A stretch of DNA of 64,000 nucleotides from Catellatospora citrea (GTDB taxonomy: Bacteria; Actinomycetota; Actinomycetes; Mycobacteriales; Micromonosporaceae). The position numbers were made by a program, and so were the translations under genes. Location of the stretch: positions 1,364,001 through 1,428,000 of the forward strand of contig NZ_RAPR01000001.1 of assembly GCF_003610235.1 (NCBI RefSeq), given 5' to 3'. This document shows, piece after piece, positions 1 to 9,019 of this stretch. Each line of letters opens with the position of its first letter. The stretch's first letter is position 1. The notes beneath the pieces were generated by a model that was given only the letters and a program-made list of their open reading frames with translations, was not told where the DNA came from and made no database searches.

Positions 1-1275
<1,275 letters not shown>

Positions 1276-1328
1276 GAAGGTATGAGCGCAGGTCGAGTGG
1301 ACCCGCACCCCAGAGGAGATGCAGTTCC

Positions 1329-2309
1329 GTGGTTTTCAAGAAGATGCTCGCCGCCTTCGGCGTCGGCGGCCCGTCGGTGGACACCGTGCTCGCGACCCCC
1401 GTCGTACAGCCTGGCGGCACGCTCAGCGGCACCGTGCACATCCGCGGCGGTGACCACGACACCCTGATCGAGTACGTCTCCGTCGGCCTGGTCACCCGGG
1501 TCGAGGTGGAAGGCCACGACAGCGAGTACGACACCACCGTGGAGTTCCACCGGGTGCACCTGACCGGCTCCTTCACCCTGGCCGCGGGCGCGCAGCAGTC
1601 GCTGCCGTTCTCGATCGAGATGCCCTGGGAGACCCCGGTCACCCGGTTCTACGGCACGCCGCTGCACGGCATGACCATGGGCGTGCGCACCGAGCTGTCG
1701 GTGGCCAAGGCCGTGGACAAGACCGACCTCGACCCGGTCGGCGTCGAGCCGCTGCCGCTGCAGGCCGCGGTGATGGCGGCGTTCGCCCGGCTCGGCTTCC
1801 ACTTCACCCGCGCCGACCTGGAGCGCGGCCGCATCCACGGGGTGCACCAGACGCTGCCGTTCTACCAGGAGATCGAGTTCCACCCGTCCCAGGCGTACGC
1901 GGGCCGCATGCGCCAGCTGGAGCTGACCTTCGTGACCAGCCCGCAGGGCATGGACGTGATCCTGGAGTTCGACAAGCGCGGCTTCCTCGGCTCGCACGAC
2001 ACGTTCAGCCGCCACCACGTCGGCCACGGCGACGCCGACCGCACCGACTGGCACACCGTCGTCGACGGCTGGATCCGCGCGGCGCTGGACCGCCACGGCT
2101 CCGGCCACGGCGGCGGTTACGGTCACGGCGGCGGGCACGGTTTCCACGGCGGGCACGGCGGGCACCAGAGCCACCGCGGCCACGGCATGGGCGGCGTCGC
2201 CGCCGGTGCGGCCGCGGGCTTCGTCGGCGGCATGGTCGCCGGCGAGGTCGCCGAGGAGGTCTTCGACATGGACATGGACATGGACTTCGGCTTCGGCGAC
2301 GACGAGTAG
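1329..2309 (+). CDS. Spo0M family (SpoOM/arrestin-like) protein
   Basis: The 326-residue product has a Spo0M-type N-terminal half: it opens MVFKKMLAAFGVGGPSVDT and continues with beta-rich arrestin-like sequence to about residue 255. The family is linked to sporulation control and cell-envelope stress in Bacillus and actinomycetes. The C-terminus is unusual: residues about 256-285 are a Gly/His-rich run that could bind metal, followed by a hydrophobic Gly/Ala stretch and an acidic tail of alternating Met and Asp. The start is GTG behind an AGAGGAG-type ribosome-binding site. A strong hairpin follows the stop. Function here is inferred from family membership only. Confidence 0.85.
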   Translation: MVFKKMLAAFGVGGPSVDTVLATPVVQPGGTLSGTVHIRGGDHDTLIEYVSVGLVTRVEVEGHDSEYDTTVEFHRVHLTGSFTLAAGAQQSLPFSIEMPWETPVTRFYGTPLHGMTMGVRTELSVAKAVDKTDLDPVGVEPLPLQAAVMAAFARLGFHFTRADLERGRIHGVHQTLPFYQEIEFHPSQAYAGRMRQLELTFVTSPQGMDVILEFDKRGFLGSHDTFSRHHVGHGDADRTDWHTVVDGWIRAALDRHGSGHGGGYGHGGGHGFHGGHGGHQSHRGHGMGGVAAGAAAGFVGGMVAGEVAEEVFDMDMDMDFGFGDDE

Positions 2310-2325
2310 CCGCAGTACACGCACC

Positions 2326-2359
2326 CGCGGCCGCCGTCCGAACCCGGGCGGCGGCCGCG
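2326..2359. terminator. GC-rich hairpin between convergent genes
   Basis: Perfect 11-bp arms CGCGGCCGCCG / CGGCGGCCGCG are separated by 12 nt, between the stop of the Spo0M gene and the stop of the hydrolase gene on the other strand. It could end transcription from both sides. No clear T-tract is present, as is common in high-GC actinobacteria. Confidence 0.6.
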
Positions 2360-2369
2360 TGCGTGACGG

Positions 2370-3176
2370 CTACTCCGTAGCGGTCGCGGCGGCGTTCTGG
2401 ATGACCTTCGCCACCTGGTCCGGGTGGGAGACCATCACGACGTGGGACGCACCGTCGACGACGACCGTCTCCTTGGACCCGGCCCGCTGCGCCATGAACG
2501 CCTGCGCCTGCGCGGGGATGTTCTTGTCCGCCGACCCGTACACGAACCACGACGGGATGTTCTTCCACGCCGCGTTCGCCGACGGCTCGTTCAGCGCCGC
2601 CTCGGTGATCGGGCGCTGGCCCGCCGCCATCAGCGCGGCCTGCGCCGCGGGCACGTCCGCGGCGAACTGGTCGTGGAACTTCGCCTGGTCGATGAACAGG
2701 TCGTTGCCGCCACCCGGCAGCGCCACCGGTTTGGCCAGCGCCGGCCCGAGCGTGCTGCCCGGGAACTTCGCCGACAGCGCCGCCGCCGACTCGCCCACCT
2801 CGGGCGCGAACGCGGCGACGTACACCAGCGCCTTGACGTTCGGGTTGCCCTCGGCCGCGTTCGAGATCACACTGCCGCCGTAGGAGTGGCCGACCAGCAC
2901 GATCGGCCCGGTGATGCCCTTGAGCAAGGCGGAGACCTCGGCCGCGTCGCCCTTCACGCTGCGCAGCTCGTTCGGCACCGCCACCACCGGATAACCCTGC
3001 GCCTGCAGCAGCGGTATGACGCCGTTCCAGCTCGACGCGTCCGCGAACGCGCCGTGTACCAGTACGATCGTCGGTTTTGTCTGTTTCTGCGTCGCTGACG
3101 CCGGTGTGGCCACGACCGCGAGCGCCGTGGCTGCGGACAGGGCGAGGAAGCCCAGGAACCTGCTGCGACCCGACAT
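2370..3176 (-). CDS. Secreted alpha/beta-fold hydrolase
   Basis: A typical Sec signal peptide (basic MSGRSR, hydrophobic stretch, cleavage near TPASA-T) precedes an alpha/beta hydrolase core. The oxyanion-region motif LVHGAFAD, the nucleophile elbow GHSYGG and a late His in the ASHVVMVSHP segment are visible. The family includes small-ester hydrolases, so the substrate cannot be named. I chose the ATG at 3176 because GGGAGGAG lies just upstream; an in-frame start 42 bp further out would give a poor signal sequence. It is convergent with the Spo0M gene. Confidence 0.85.
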   Translation of the reverse strand: MSGRSRFLGFLALSAATALAVVATPASATQKQTKPTIVLVHGAFADASSWNGVIPLLQAQGYPVVAVPNELRSVKGDAAEVSALLKGITGPIVLVGHSYGGSVISNAAEGNPNVKALVYVAAFAPEVGESAAALSAKFPGSTLGPALAKPVALPGGGNDLFIDQAKFHDQFAADVPAAQAALMAAGQRPITEAALNEPSANAAWKNIPSWFVYGSADKNIPAQAQAFMAQRAGSKETVVVDGASHVVMVSHPDQVAKVIQNAAATATE

Positions 3177-3319
3177 GGTCGACTCCTCCCATTCCGTTAC
3201 GGCCCGGGGGTCGACCACGACCCAACCTACGCCAGGCCCGCGCCGTGCGATGCGGGGTTCGCCGAGACCGCCCCACCGCCGCCCTCGATCACCGGCCGCG
3301 CAGTCGCTATGGTTGCCGG

Positions 3320-3409
3320 GTGTTCAAGGCCCTCGTCTGCTTCATGCTGCTCTTCATCGCCATCGGGGCGATCGGGATGTGGCTCGCCACCCAGCGCCGC
3401 AAATCATGA
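3320..3409 (+). CDS. Predicted 29-aa single-span membrane protein
   Basis: A short GTG-initiated frame encodes a product with one strongly hydrophobic segment (LVCFMLLFIAIGAIGMW) flanked by Lys at the N-side and a basic end (TQRRKS). A TATGGT hexamer at 3308-3313 ends 6 nt before the GTG, the spacing expected for a leaderless transcript. Stop and size look natural and it lies in an otherwise empty gap. Too short for family assignment; function unknown. Confidence 0.4.
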   Translation: MFKALVCFMLLFIAIGAIGMWLATQRRKS

Positions 3410-3433
3410 TCTACAGCACCCCCGTGCCGGCTC

Positions 3434-4210
3434 GTGGACGCCGGTAGCCTCAGCCTGCTGCTGACCGCCGCCACCGCCGCCGGGTGGGTGGACGCCGTGG
3501 TCGGCGGAGGTGGCCTGCTCCTGCTCCCAGCCCTGCTCATCGGCCTGCCCCAGGTGCCGCTGGCGACCGCCCTGGGCACCAACAAGATGACCGCGATCGC
3601 CGGCACCACCAGCGCCGCGATCACCTACGCGCGGCGCACCCGCATCGACTGGCGCGTCGCCGGGCCCGCCGGGGCGATCGCCGTGGTCGTGTCCGGCGTC
3701 GGCGCCTGGCTGGCCATCGCATTGACCCCCAACAAGGACGTCTACCGGCCGGTCGTGCTGGGCATCCTGGTCGCCGTCGCGCTGTTCGTCACGTTCCGCC
3801 CGAACAACGGCATCTACGCCCACCCCGAACGCCGCACCCGCGGCCGCGCCGCCCTCGCCGTCGCGCTCGCCGGCGGCCTGATCGCGCTGTACGACGGCAT
3901 GATCGGACCCGGCACCGGCACCTTCCTGGTGCTCACCTTCACCACCGTCATCGGCGCGGACTTCCTGCACGGCTCCGCCATGGCCAAGATCGTCAACGCG
4001 GGCACCAACCTCGGCGCGCTCATCGTGTTCGCCTGGGGCGGGCATGTGTGGTGGCAGCTCGGCGCGGCCATGGCCGTCTGCAACATCATCGGGGCCCAGC
4101 TCGGCGCCCGGATGGCCATCAAGCGCGGGTCCGGGTTCGTCCGCATCGTGCTACTGGTGGTCGTGCTGGCCCTGATCGCCCGGCTGTCCTACGACCAGTG
4201 GCTGGCCTGA
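3434..4210 (+). CDS. TSUP family (TauE/SafE) membrane permease
   Basis: The 258-residue polytopic protein has about eight hydrophobic segments in two related halves. Each half carries the glycine-rich family motif: VDAVVGGGGLLLLPALL near the N-terminus and YDGMIGPGTGTFLVL in the middle. The family exports sulfite, sulfoacetate or other small anions across the cytoplasmic membrane. The substrate here is unknown. Start is GTG. The last 60 bp overlap the 3' end of the LysR gene on the opposite strand, so the two genes converge tail to tail. Confidence 0.87.
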   Translation: MDAGSLSLLLTAATAAGWVDAVVGGGGLLLLPALLIGLPQVPLATALGTNKMTAIAGTTSAAITYARRTRIDWRVAGPAGAIAVVVSGVGAWLAIALTPNKDVYRPVVLGILVAVALFVTFRPNNGIYAHPERRTRGRAALAVALAGGLIALYDGMIGPGTGTFLVLTFTTVIGADFLHGSAMAKIVNAGTNLGALIVFAWGGHVWWQLGAAMAVCNIIGAQLGARMAIKRGSGFVRIVLLVVVLALIARLSYDQWLA

Positions 4211-5122
4211 CCGCCACCGCTCCGCCAGCGCGTGCGCGGCGACCCGCTCGATCACCAGGCTCACCGCGGGCCAGTGCTCCCGGCCCGGCCTGGTGATCGA
4301 GAACATGCGCCGCCGCACCGGCACCCCCGGCATCGGCACGTACCGCACGCCGGGATGCTCGGGCAGGTAACCGGGCACCAGCGCCACCCCCAGGTCCGCC
4401 GACACCAGATCCAGCACCAGATCCATGCTGTCCGCCCGATGTTCGATCATCGGCTGGTACGCCGCCAGCGCGCACACCCGCACCGCCAGCTCGTCATCGG
4501 CGGGCCCGCGCGAGTTCACCACCCACGACTGCCCCGCCAGCGCGCACAACCGACCCGGCTCGTCGATCTCGTCGGGCAGCGTCCGCTCCGCGGGCACGGC
4601 CAGCACCATCGGCGTCTCACACAGCTGCCGCACCGTGTACCCGTCATAGCCGCGCGGGACCAGGTCGTAGTCGTACACGAAACCGAGGTCGACCTCGTCC
4701 TCCTCCAGCAGCCGCACCACCTCCGGCGGCTCGCGCTCCTGCAGCAGCAGCTGCAACCCCGGATGCGACACCGCCAGCTCCCGCACCACCGGGATCAGAT
4801 CCCCCGACAGCACCGACGCGTACGCCGCCACGTGCACCGCCCCGCCCGGCTCCCCGCCCCGGGCCAGCGCCGCCCGGGCCGCGTCCACGGCCGCCAGGAT
4901 CGGCCGCGCGTGCGTCACCAGCCGCCGCCCCGCCGGAGTCAACCGGACCGTCCGCCCCGTGCGCTCGACCAGCGGCGCCCCGACCTCCCGGGTCAGCGTG
5001 GCCAACTGCTGCGACACCGCCGACGTGCCATACCCGGTGGCCTCGGCGACCGCGCGCAGCGTGCCCCGGTCCGACAACTCGACGAGCACGCGCAGCAACC
5101 TGGTGTCCACGCCCCCCATCAT
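4151..5122 (-). CDS. LysR family transcriptional regulator
   Basis: The N-terminal winged helix-turn-helix has the LysR pattern (LRAVAEATGYGTSAVSQQLATL, then a wing containing RTGRTVRLTPAGRRL). Residues about 95-300 form a substrate-binding domain that senses a small effector. It is transcribed away from the RhtA-type exporter at 5194 with 71 bp between starts, the usual layout for a LysR protein controlling its divergent neighbour and itself. The effector is therefore plausibly an amino acid or metabolite handled by that exporter (inference). The 3' end overlaps the convergent TSUP gene. Confidence 0.9.
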   Translation of the reverse strand: MMGGVDTRLLRVLVELSDRGTLRAVAEATGYGTSAVSQQLATLTREVGAPLVERTGRTVRLTPAGRRLVTHARPILAAVDAARAALARGGEPGGAVHVAAYASVLSGDLIPVVRELAVSHPGLQLLLQEREPPEVVRLLEEDEVDLGFVYDYDLVPRGYDGYTVRQLCETPMVLAVPAERTLPDEIDEPGRLCALAGQSWVVNSRGPADDELAVRVCALAAYQPMIEHRADSMDLVLDLVSADLGVALVPGYLPEHPGVRYVPMPGVPVRRRMFSITRPGREHWPAVSLVIERVAAHALAERWRSGQPLVVGQPGDQGQHDHQ

Positions 5123-5131
5123 CCGCGATCC

Positions 5132-5179
5132 GCGGACGATCAGTCCGCAGACCCGTGGTGGACGGCATGATCGCCGTCC
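5132..5179. promoter_or_regulatory. Dyads in LysR/exporter divergent promoter region
   Basis: Two perfect inverted repeats sit in the 71-bp gap between the divergent starts: GCGGAC-gatca-GTCCGC (5132-5148) and GGACGGC-atgatc-GCCGTCC (5160-5179). Their position makes them candidate binding sites for the LysR product. No experimental consensus is implied. Confidence 0.45.
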
Positions 5180-5193
5180 GGTGACATGGAGGG

Positions 5194-6072
5194 GTGACCA
5201 CCGTCGAACTCGCCACCAGCACTTCCCGCCGTCAGAGCACCGCCCCGGCCATTGGGCTGATCATGGGCTCGATGCTCTCCGTGCAGGTCGGCGCGGCCGC
5301 CTCCACCCGCCTGTTCGACGACATCGGCCCCGCCGGCACCGCCTGGCTGCGCGGCTGCTGGGCCGCCCTCGCCTTCGTGCTCATCGCCCGCCCGTCGCCG
5401 CGCTGGCTGCGCGCCCAGTCCCGGCACGACCTGCTCGGCGCGGTCGGCCTCGGCGTGGTCAGCGCCGCGATGAGCATCGCCTTCTTCGAATCCATCGCCC
5501 GCATCCCGCTGGCCACCGCCGTCGCCCTGGAGTTCCTCGGCCCGCTGTCGCTGGCCGTGCTGCGCCGCACCGGCCGCTGGGGTCTGCTGTGGCCCGCGCT
5601 GGCCTTGGCCGGAGTGCTCGCCCTCACCCGCCCCTGGCGCGGCGACATCAACCTGGTCGGCGTCGCGCTCGCGCTGGTCGCGGCCGCGGGCTGGGCCGGC
5701 TACATCATCCTCACCCAGCGGGTCGGCGACAGCTTCAGCGGCGTCAAAGGCCTCGCCATCGCGATGCCCGTCTCCGCCGTCGCCGCCGCCGCCATCGGCG
5801 CGCCCCAGGCCCTGCCCCACCTCACCGGCGAGATCCTCGTCCAGGGAGCCTGGCTGGCACTCCTGCTGCCGGTGCTGCCGTTCGCCCTGGAACTGCTCGC
5901 CCTGCGCCGCCTGACCGTCGCCGCTTTCGGCACCCTGATGTGCCTCGAACCCGCCTTCGCCCTAGCCGTCGGCGCGACCCTGCTCCACCAGACCCCGCAC
6001 CCCCTCCAGATCGCCGGCATCGCCTTCGTCGTCGCCGCCGGCATCGGCGCCCAACGCTCCGGCCACCGCTGA
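5194..6072 (+). CDS. rhtA: RhtA-like DMT/EamA amino-acid exporter
   Basis: A ten-segment drug/metabolite transporter with two EamA repeats. Stretches typical of the E. coli threonine/homoserine exporter RhtA are visible, such as RIPLATAVALEFLGPL, GWAGYIILTQRVG and the C-terminal ALRRLTVAAFGTLMCLEPA. It acts in the cytoplasmic membrane as an efflux permease. Start is GTG at 5194 behind ATGGAGGG. It is divergent from a LysR gene that probably regulates it. The substrate is inferred from similarity only. A paired-repeat element begins 2 bp after the stop. Confidence 0.85.
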   Translation: MTTVELATSTSRRQSTAPAIGLIMGSMLSVQVGAAASTRLFDDIGPAGTAWLRGCWAALAFVLIARPSPRWLRAQSRHDLLGAVGLGVVSAAMSIAFFESIARIPLATAVALEFLGPLSLAVLRRTGRWGLLWPALALAGVLALTRPWRGDINLVGVALALVAAAGWAGYIILTQRVGDSFSGVKGLAIAMPVSAVAAAAIGAPQALPHLTGEILVQGAWLALLLPVLPFALELLALRRLTVAAFGTLMCLEPAFALAVGATLLHQTPHPLQIAGIAFVVAAGIGAQRSGHR

Positions 6073-6074
6073 AA

Positions 6075-6120
6075 GGAAGGGCACCTTCACAACGCTCCGC
6101 GTTGTAGAAGGTGCCCTTCC
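6075..6120. repeat. Family-1 paired repeat / terminator-like hairpin
   Basis: GGAAGGGCACCTTC at 6075-6088 and its exact reverse complement at 6107-6120 form a long hairpin, with the inner arms AACGC/GCGTT extending the stem. The same 14-mer occurs in pairs at 31191-31234 and 34369-34413, with 31-32 bp between starts. It lies directly after the exporter stop and may end transcription, but the recurrence marks it as a dispersed element. Confidence 0.8.
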
Positions 6121-6151
6121 TAACCCGGGACCTAGCGTGGGCTGCGACTCG

Positions 6152-7111
6152 TCATGGCCCGTTCAGGGTCTGCTCGCGCTCGTCCGCGAACTGTTCGAGC
6201 CGGGCCCGGGTCTGCGCGAGCCGCCGGTCGAGCTGCCGTCCGATCCGGGCCACCTGCTGGTCGCAGTGCTGGGCGCGAACCTGCGCCTGGGTGATCCGGT
6301 CCCGTACGGCGAGATCCGTGAAGATGTTGTCGAACCACACGTCCAGGAACCGGGTCAGCCCGCCGACCGCGACGGTGGACGCCGTACCGGCACCGCCGGG
6401 CACGTCGGCGAGCTCGGTGTTCAGCTTGCCGATCAGGTGGTCGGCGATCGCGGCCGCAGCGGCCGCCTCGTCGAGGCGGTCGTGCTTCAACGCGCTGGCG
6501 ATGGCACCCCCGCCGAAGAAGGTGTCATACGTGGACCAGCTGCCCGCGCTGTCGAGCAGCTTGGTCAGCGTCAGGAGCGCTGCCGACGCGGCAGCGGCCG
6601 CCCGCTGCGCCTCCGTGATCTCCTTGACCTCCGCCTCGGCCACGCCGCGGGCCTCGGCCAGTTCGAGCAGCCGCCGCGCCCGGGGATCCGCGGTCGCCGC
6701 GAGGGCACGCTCCTTCTCGTCGAGCACGGCGTCGTACTCGGCCGGGGCGTCCCGGAGCGAGGCGAGGCGGGCGTCGACACCTTCGAGTTCCCGCCGCAGC
6801 GTGGCCGCCTCGGCATCGGCCCGCGCCAGCCGGTACGCCGCCGCGTCGGCCTCGGCCCGTTCCCGGGCGAGCGCGTCGTCGCGGGTGCCGCGCAGCGCGG
6901 CGAGCACGCGGGTGAGCGTCATCGTCTCCAGCTGGACGACGTCGCGAGCCTCCCGGTCGCGGACGCCCGACAGCTCGCCGACCCGCGCCTCGGCCTCCTG
7001 GACCAGCCTGCGCAGCTCGCCCTGCCGCGCCTGCACGGCCTGCCGCTCGCGCTTCGCCTCGGCGGCGGCCGCCAGCCGCGCCTCCAGTTCCCCGTGTGCC
7101 ATGGATGCCAT
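6152..7111 (-). CDS. Long coiled-coil protein of unknown function
   Basis: About 320 residues, dominated by Ala/Glu/Arg-rich heptad sequence from residue 5 to about 190, followed by a less charged segment (WSTYDTFFGGGAIASALKHD) and a second helical region ending in more coiled coil. No signal peptide or membrane span is seen, so it is probably cytoplasmic. The middle motif YDTFFGGG looks conserved-type, but I do not recognise the family. Start uncertain: ATG at 7111 follows GGGTG; ATG codons at 7102 and 7162 and a TTG at 7174 are alternatives. The gene is isolated between two inverted-repeat elements. Confidence 0.65.
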   Translation of the reverse strand: MASMAHGELEARLAAAAEAKRERQAVQARQGELRRLVQEAEARVGELSGVRDREARDVVQLETMTLTRVLAALRGTRDDALARERAEADAAAYRLARADAEAATLRRELEGVDARLASLRDAPAEYDAVLDEKERALAATADPRARRLLELAEARGVAEAEVKEITEAQRAAAAASAALLTLTKLLDSAGSWSTYDTFFGGGAIASALKHDRLDEAAAAAAIADHLIGKLNTELADVPGGAGTASTVAVGGLTRFLDVWFDNIFTDLAVRDRITQAQVRAQHCDQQVARIGRQLDRRLAQTRARLEQFADEREQTLNGP

Positions 7112-7174
7112 TTCAGCAGCACCCGGCAACGCCGCGCCCCGTCCACCGGTCCCGTGTGCCATGGCCGAACTCAA

Positions 7175-7235
7175 GATCGCCGTTTGGTGTCACGATCCGC
7201 ACCCGAACCGTAGGAATCGACATCAAACGGCGATC
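7175..7235. repeat. Long-arm inverted repeat
   Basis: Arms of 17 bp, GATCGCCGTTTGGTGTC at 7175-7191 and GACATCAAACGGCGATC at 7219-7235, pair with one mismatch around a 27-nt loop. Not repeated elsewhere in this window, but similar in architecture to the other intergenic elements. The rest of the gap up to 7366 shows nothing recognisable. Confidence 0.7.
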
Positions 7236-7379
7236 ACTCTCACCGGGCCGGCGACGGCCCCTGCCCCGCTCGGCATCCGACCGGCGGACGACCGCACGGA
7301 ACGCCTCGCCGTCGCGGTGCTGGTGGCCGTGGCGGACGGCACCGCGCCTACCGGATCCTAGGACGCTAGGCTGAGACGG

Positions 7380-7472
7380 GTGCTGGCAGGCGACGGCCCC
7401 GGTGGTCCACACTGGATCTCTGCCGAGCCCGTCGGACGAGGGAGTCGACCATCAACAGCGTGCCGAGTGTGA
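7380..7472 (+). CDS. Possible leaderless leader peptide ahead of siderophore operon
   Basis: A TAGGCT hexamer (7367-7372) stands 7 nt before a GTG that opens a 30-codon frame. That frame ends at TGA 7470-7472, just after the proposed start of the first synthetase at 7460. If real, its translation would couple to the operon. There is no conservation evidence and a chance ORF is quite possible. Confidence 0.2.
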   Translation: MLAGDGPGGPHWISAEPVGRGSRPSTACRV

Positions 7473-9019
7473 GCGAGACACTCCCCGGGGCCCGCGCCGC
7501 GATCCTGGCCCGGCTGTGGGGCGCGCTGGTCCGCGAGCCGCTGCCGGGCATCGTCGAGCGGCAGGCGTACGGCGGCGACACCCGGGTCACCCTGGCGAGC
7601 GGCCAGCGGCTGATCGGGTCGACCGCGCTGGCGCAGCCGTTCGCGGTCCCGCCCGAGGGCATGCGCGTCGTCACCGACGCCGGGGCGTTCGACGACCCGG
7701 TCGAGCTGCTGCGCGCGCTGCGCCTGCCCGGCGACGTCGCGCGGCTGACCGCGGAGGTCGACGCGAGCGTGGCGGGCCTGGCCCTGGCCCGCGCCGCCCA
7801 GCCGTACCGGCCCGGCGGCGAGCCGACGCTGACCGTGCTCGCGGGCCGCCCGGACGGGCTGGCGCTGCTGGAGCAGTCCGTGGTGGACGGTCACCCGCTG
7901 CACCCGTGCTGCCGCACCCGGATGGGCATGTCGCAGGCCGACGTGCTGCGCTTCGCGCCCGAGCACCGGCCCACGGTGGAGCTGGAGGTGTTCACCGTGC
8001 CGGCCAAGCGCTGGCTGACCACCGGCGCGGGGCTCGCGCCGCGGCTGCCCGTGCACCCGTGGCAGCGCGAGCACGTGCTGTCGGCGTACCCCTTCCTCAA
8101 GCCCGACGGCGCCCGCATCGCGGCCATGCCGCTGATGTCGCTGCGCACCCTGGCCGCGGTCGCCGACCCGACGCGGCACTACAAGACCGCCGTCGACGTG
8201 CAGATGACCAGCGCGGTACGCATCGTGTCCCCCGCCGCGGTGCGCAACGGCCCGGTCGTGTCGAAGCTGCTGGCCGTCGTCGCCGCCGACCTCGGCCTGC
8301 AGGTGTGGCCCGAGCTCGCCGGGGGCGCGGTGCTGGACACCGACGGGACGCCGCTGCGCAGCCTCGCCGTGGTCGTCCGGCGGGCCGCCCGGCCCGGCCC
8401 GAACGAGGTGATCCTGCCGCTCGCCGCGCTGGCCGCGCCGTCACCGGCCGACGGCCGGCCGCTGATCCGGGAGGCGGTGCTGCTCGGCTACGGCGGCCAC
8501 CCGGCCGGGTTCCTGGCCGACCTCGCCGCCCTGATCGTGCCGGTGGTGCTGACGCTGCTGCACCGGGGCGTCGCGCTGGAGGCGCACGGGCAGAACCTGC
8601 TGGTCACGCTCACCCACGGGCGGCCGACCGGGCTGTCCTATCGCGACGTCGGCGGGGTGCGGCTGAGCCCCGTCCGGCTGCGCCGGCACGGCGTGGACGT
8701 GCCCGCCCTGCACGGCGACCTGGCCAGTGACGACCCGGCGCAGCTGCGGGCCAAGGCGCTGGGCTCGGGCATCGCGGTGGCGCTCGGCGAGCCGATCGCC
8801 GTGCTGTCGCGCGAGTACGGCATCGAGCCGCAGCAGCTGTGGCGGCTGGTCCGCGACCGGGTCGAGCAGGCGTACGACAGCCTGCCGCCGTCGGCCGCCG
8901 CGGACGCGCAGTCCGTGCTCGGCGACCCGCTGCCGCTGAAGGCGACGACCGCGATGCGGCTGGCCGACGACCCGCTCGACGACGTCTGGGCGCAGCTGCC
9001 CAATCCCCTGGCCGCGTGA
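7460..9019 (+). CDS. IucA/IucC family NIS siderophore synthetase, first copy
   Basis: Recognised by the NIS-synthetase motif series: GHPLHPCCRTRMG (ATP/substrate site), LPVHPWQ, KTAVDVQMTSAVR, the catalytic-region YRDVGGVRL, and a C-terminal FhuF-like/ferric reductase-type tail. These enzymes adenylate citrate or a related carboxylate and condense it with an amine or alcohol to build a non-ribosomal siderophore. The start is a GTG; AGGGAG lies 17 nt upstream, which is long, so a start at the GTG 9 bp downstream is also possible. The stop overlaps the next start as TGATG, so the two synthetases are translationally coupled. Confidence 0.92.
   Translation: MPSVSETLPGARAAILARLWGALVREPLPGIVERQAYGGDTRVTLASGQRLIGSTALAQPFAVPPEGMRVVTDAGAFDDPVELLRALRLPGDVARLTAEVDASVAGLALARAAQPYRPGGEPTLTVLAGRPDGLALLEQSVVDGHPLHPCCRTRMGMSQADVLRFAPEHRPTVELEVFTVPAKRWLTTGAGLAPRLPVHPWQREHVLSAYPFLKPDGARIAAMPLMSLRTLAAVADPTRHYKTAVDVQMTSAVRIVSPAAVRNGPVVSKLLAVVAADLGLQVWPELAGGAVLDTDGTPLRSLAVVVRRAARPGPNEVILPLAALAAPSPADGRPLIREAVLLGYGGHPAGFLADLAALIVPVVLTLLHRGVALEAHGQNLLVTLTHGRPTGLSYRDVGGVRLSPVRLRRHGVDVPALHGDLASDDPAQLRAKALGSGIAVALGEPIAVLSREYGIEPQQLWRLVRDRVEQAYDSLPPSAAADAQSVLGDPLPLKATTAMRLADDPLDDVWAQLPNPLAA

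Noticed and set aside
7361..7379. Possible IdeR/DmdR iron box ahead of the siderophore operon
   Set aside because: Only the central TAGGCT matches; about half of the 19-bp consensus positions fail and the dyad is absent.
8839..9018. 60-codon upstream extension of the second siderophore synthetase
   Set aside because: It lies inside the first synthetase in another frame, has no ribosome-binding site and adds non-homologous Arg/Pro-rich sequence.
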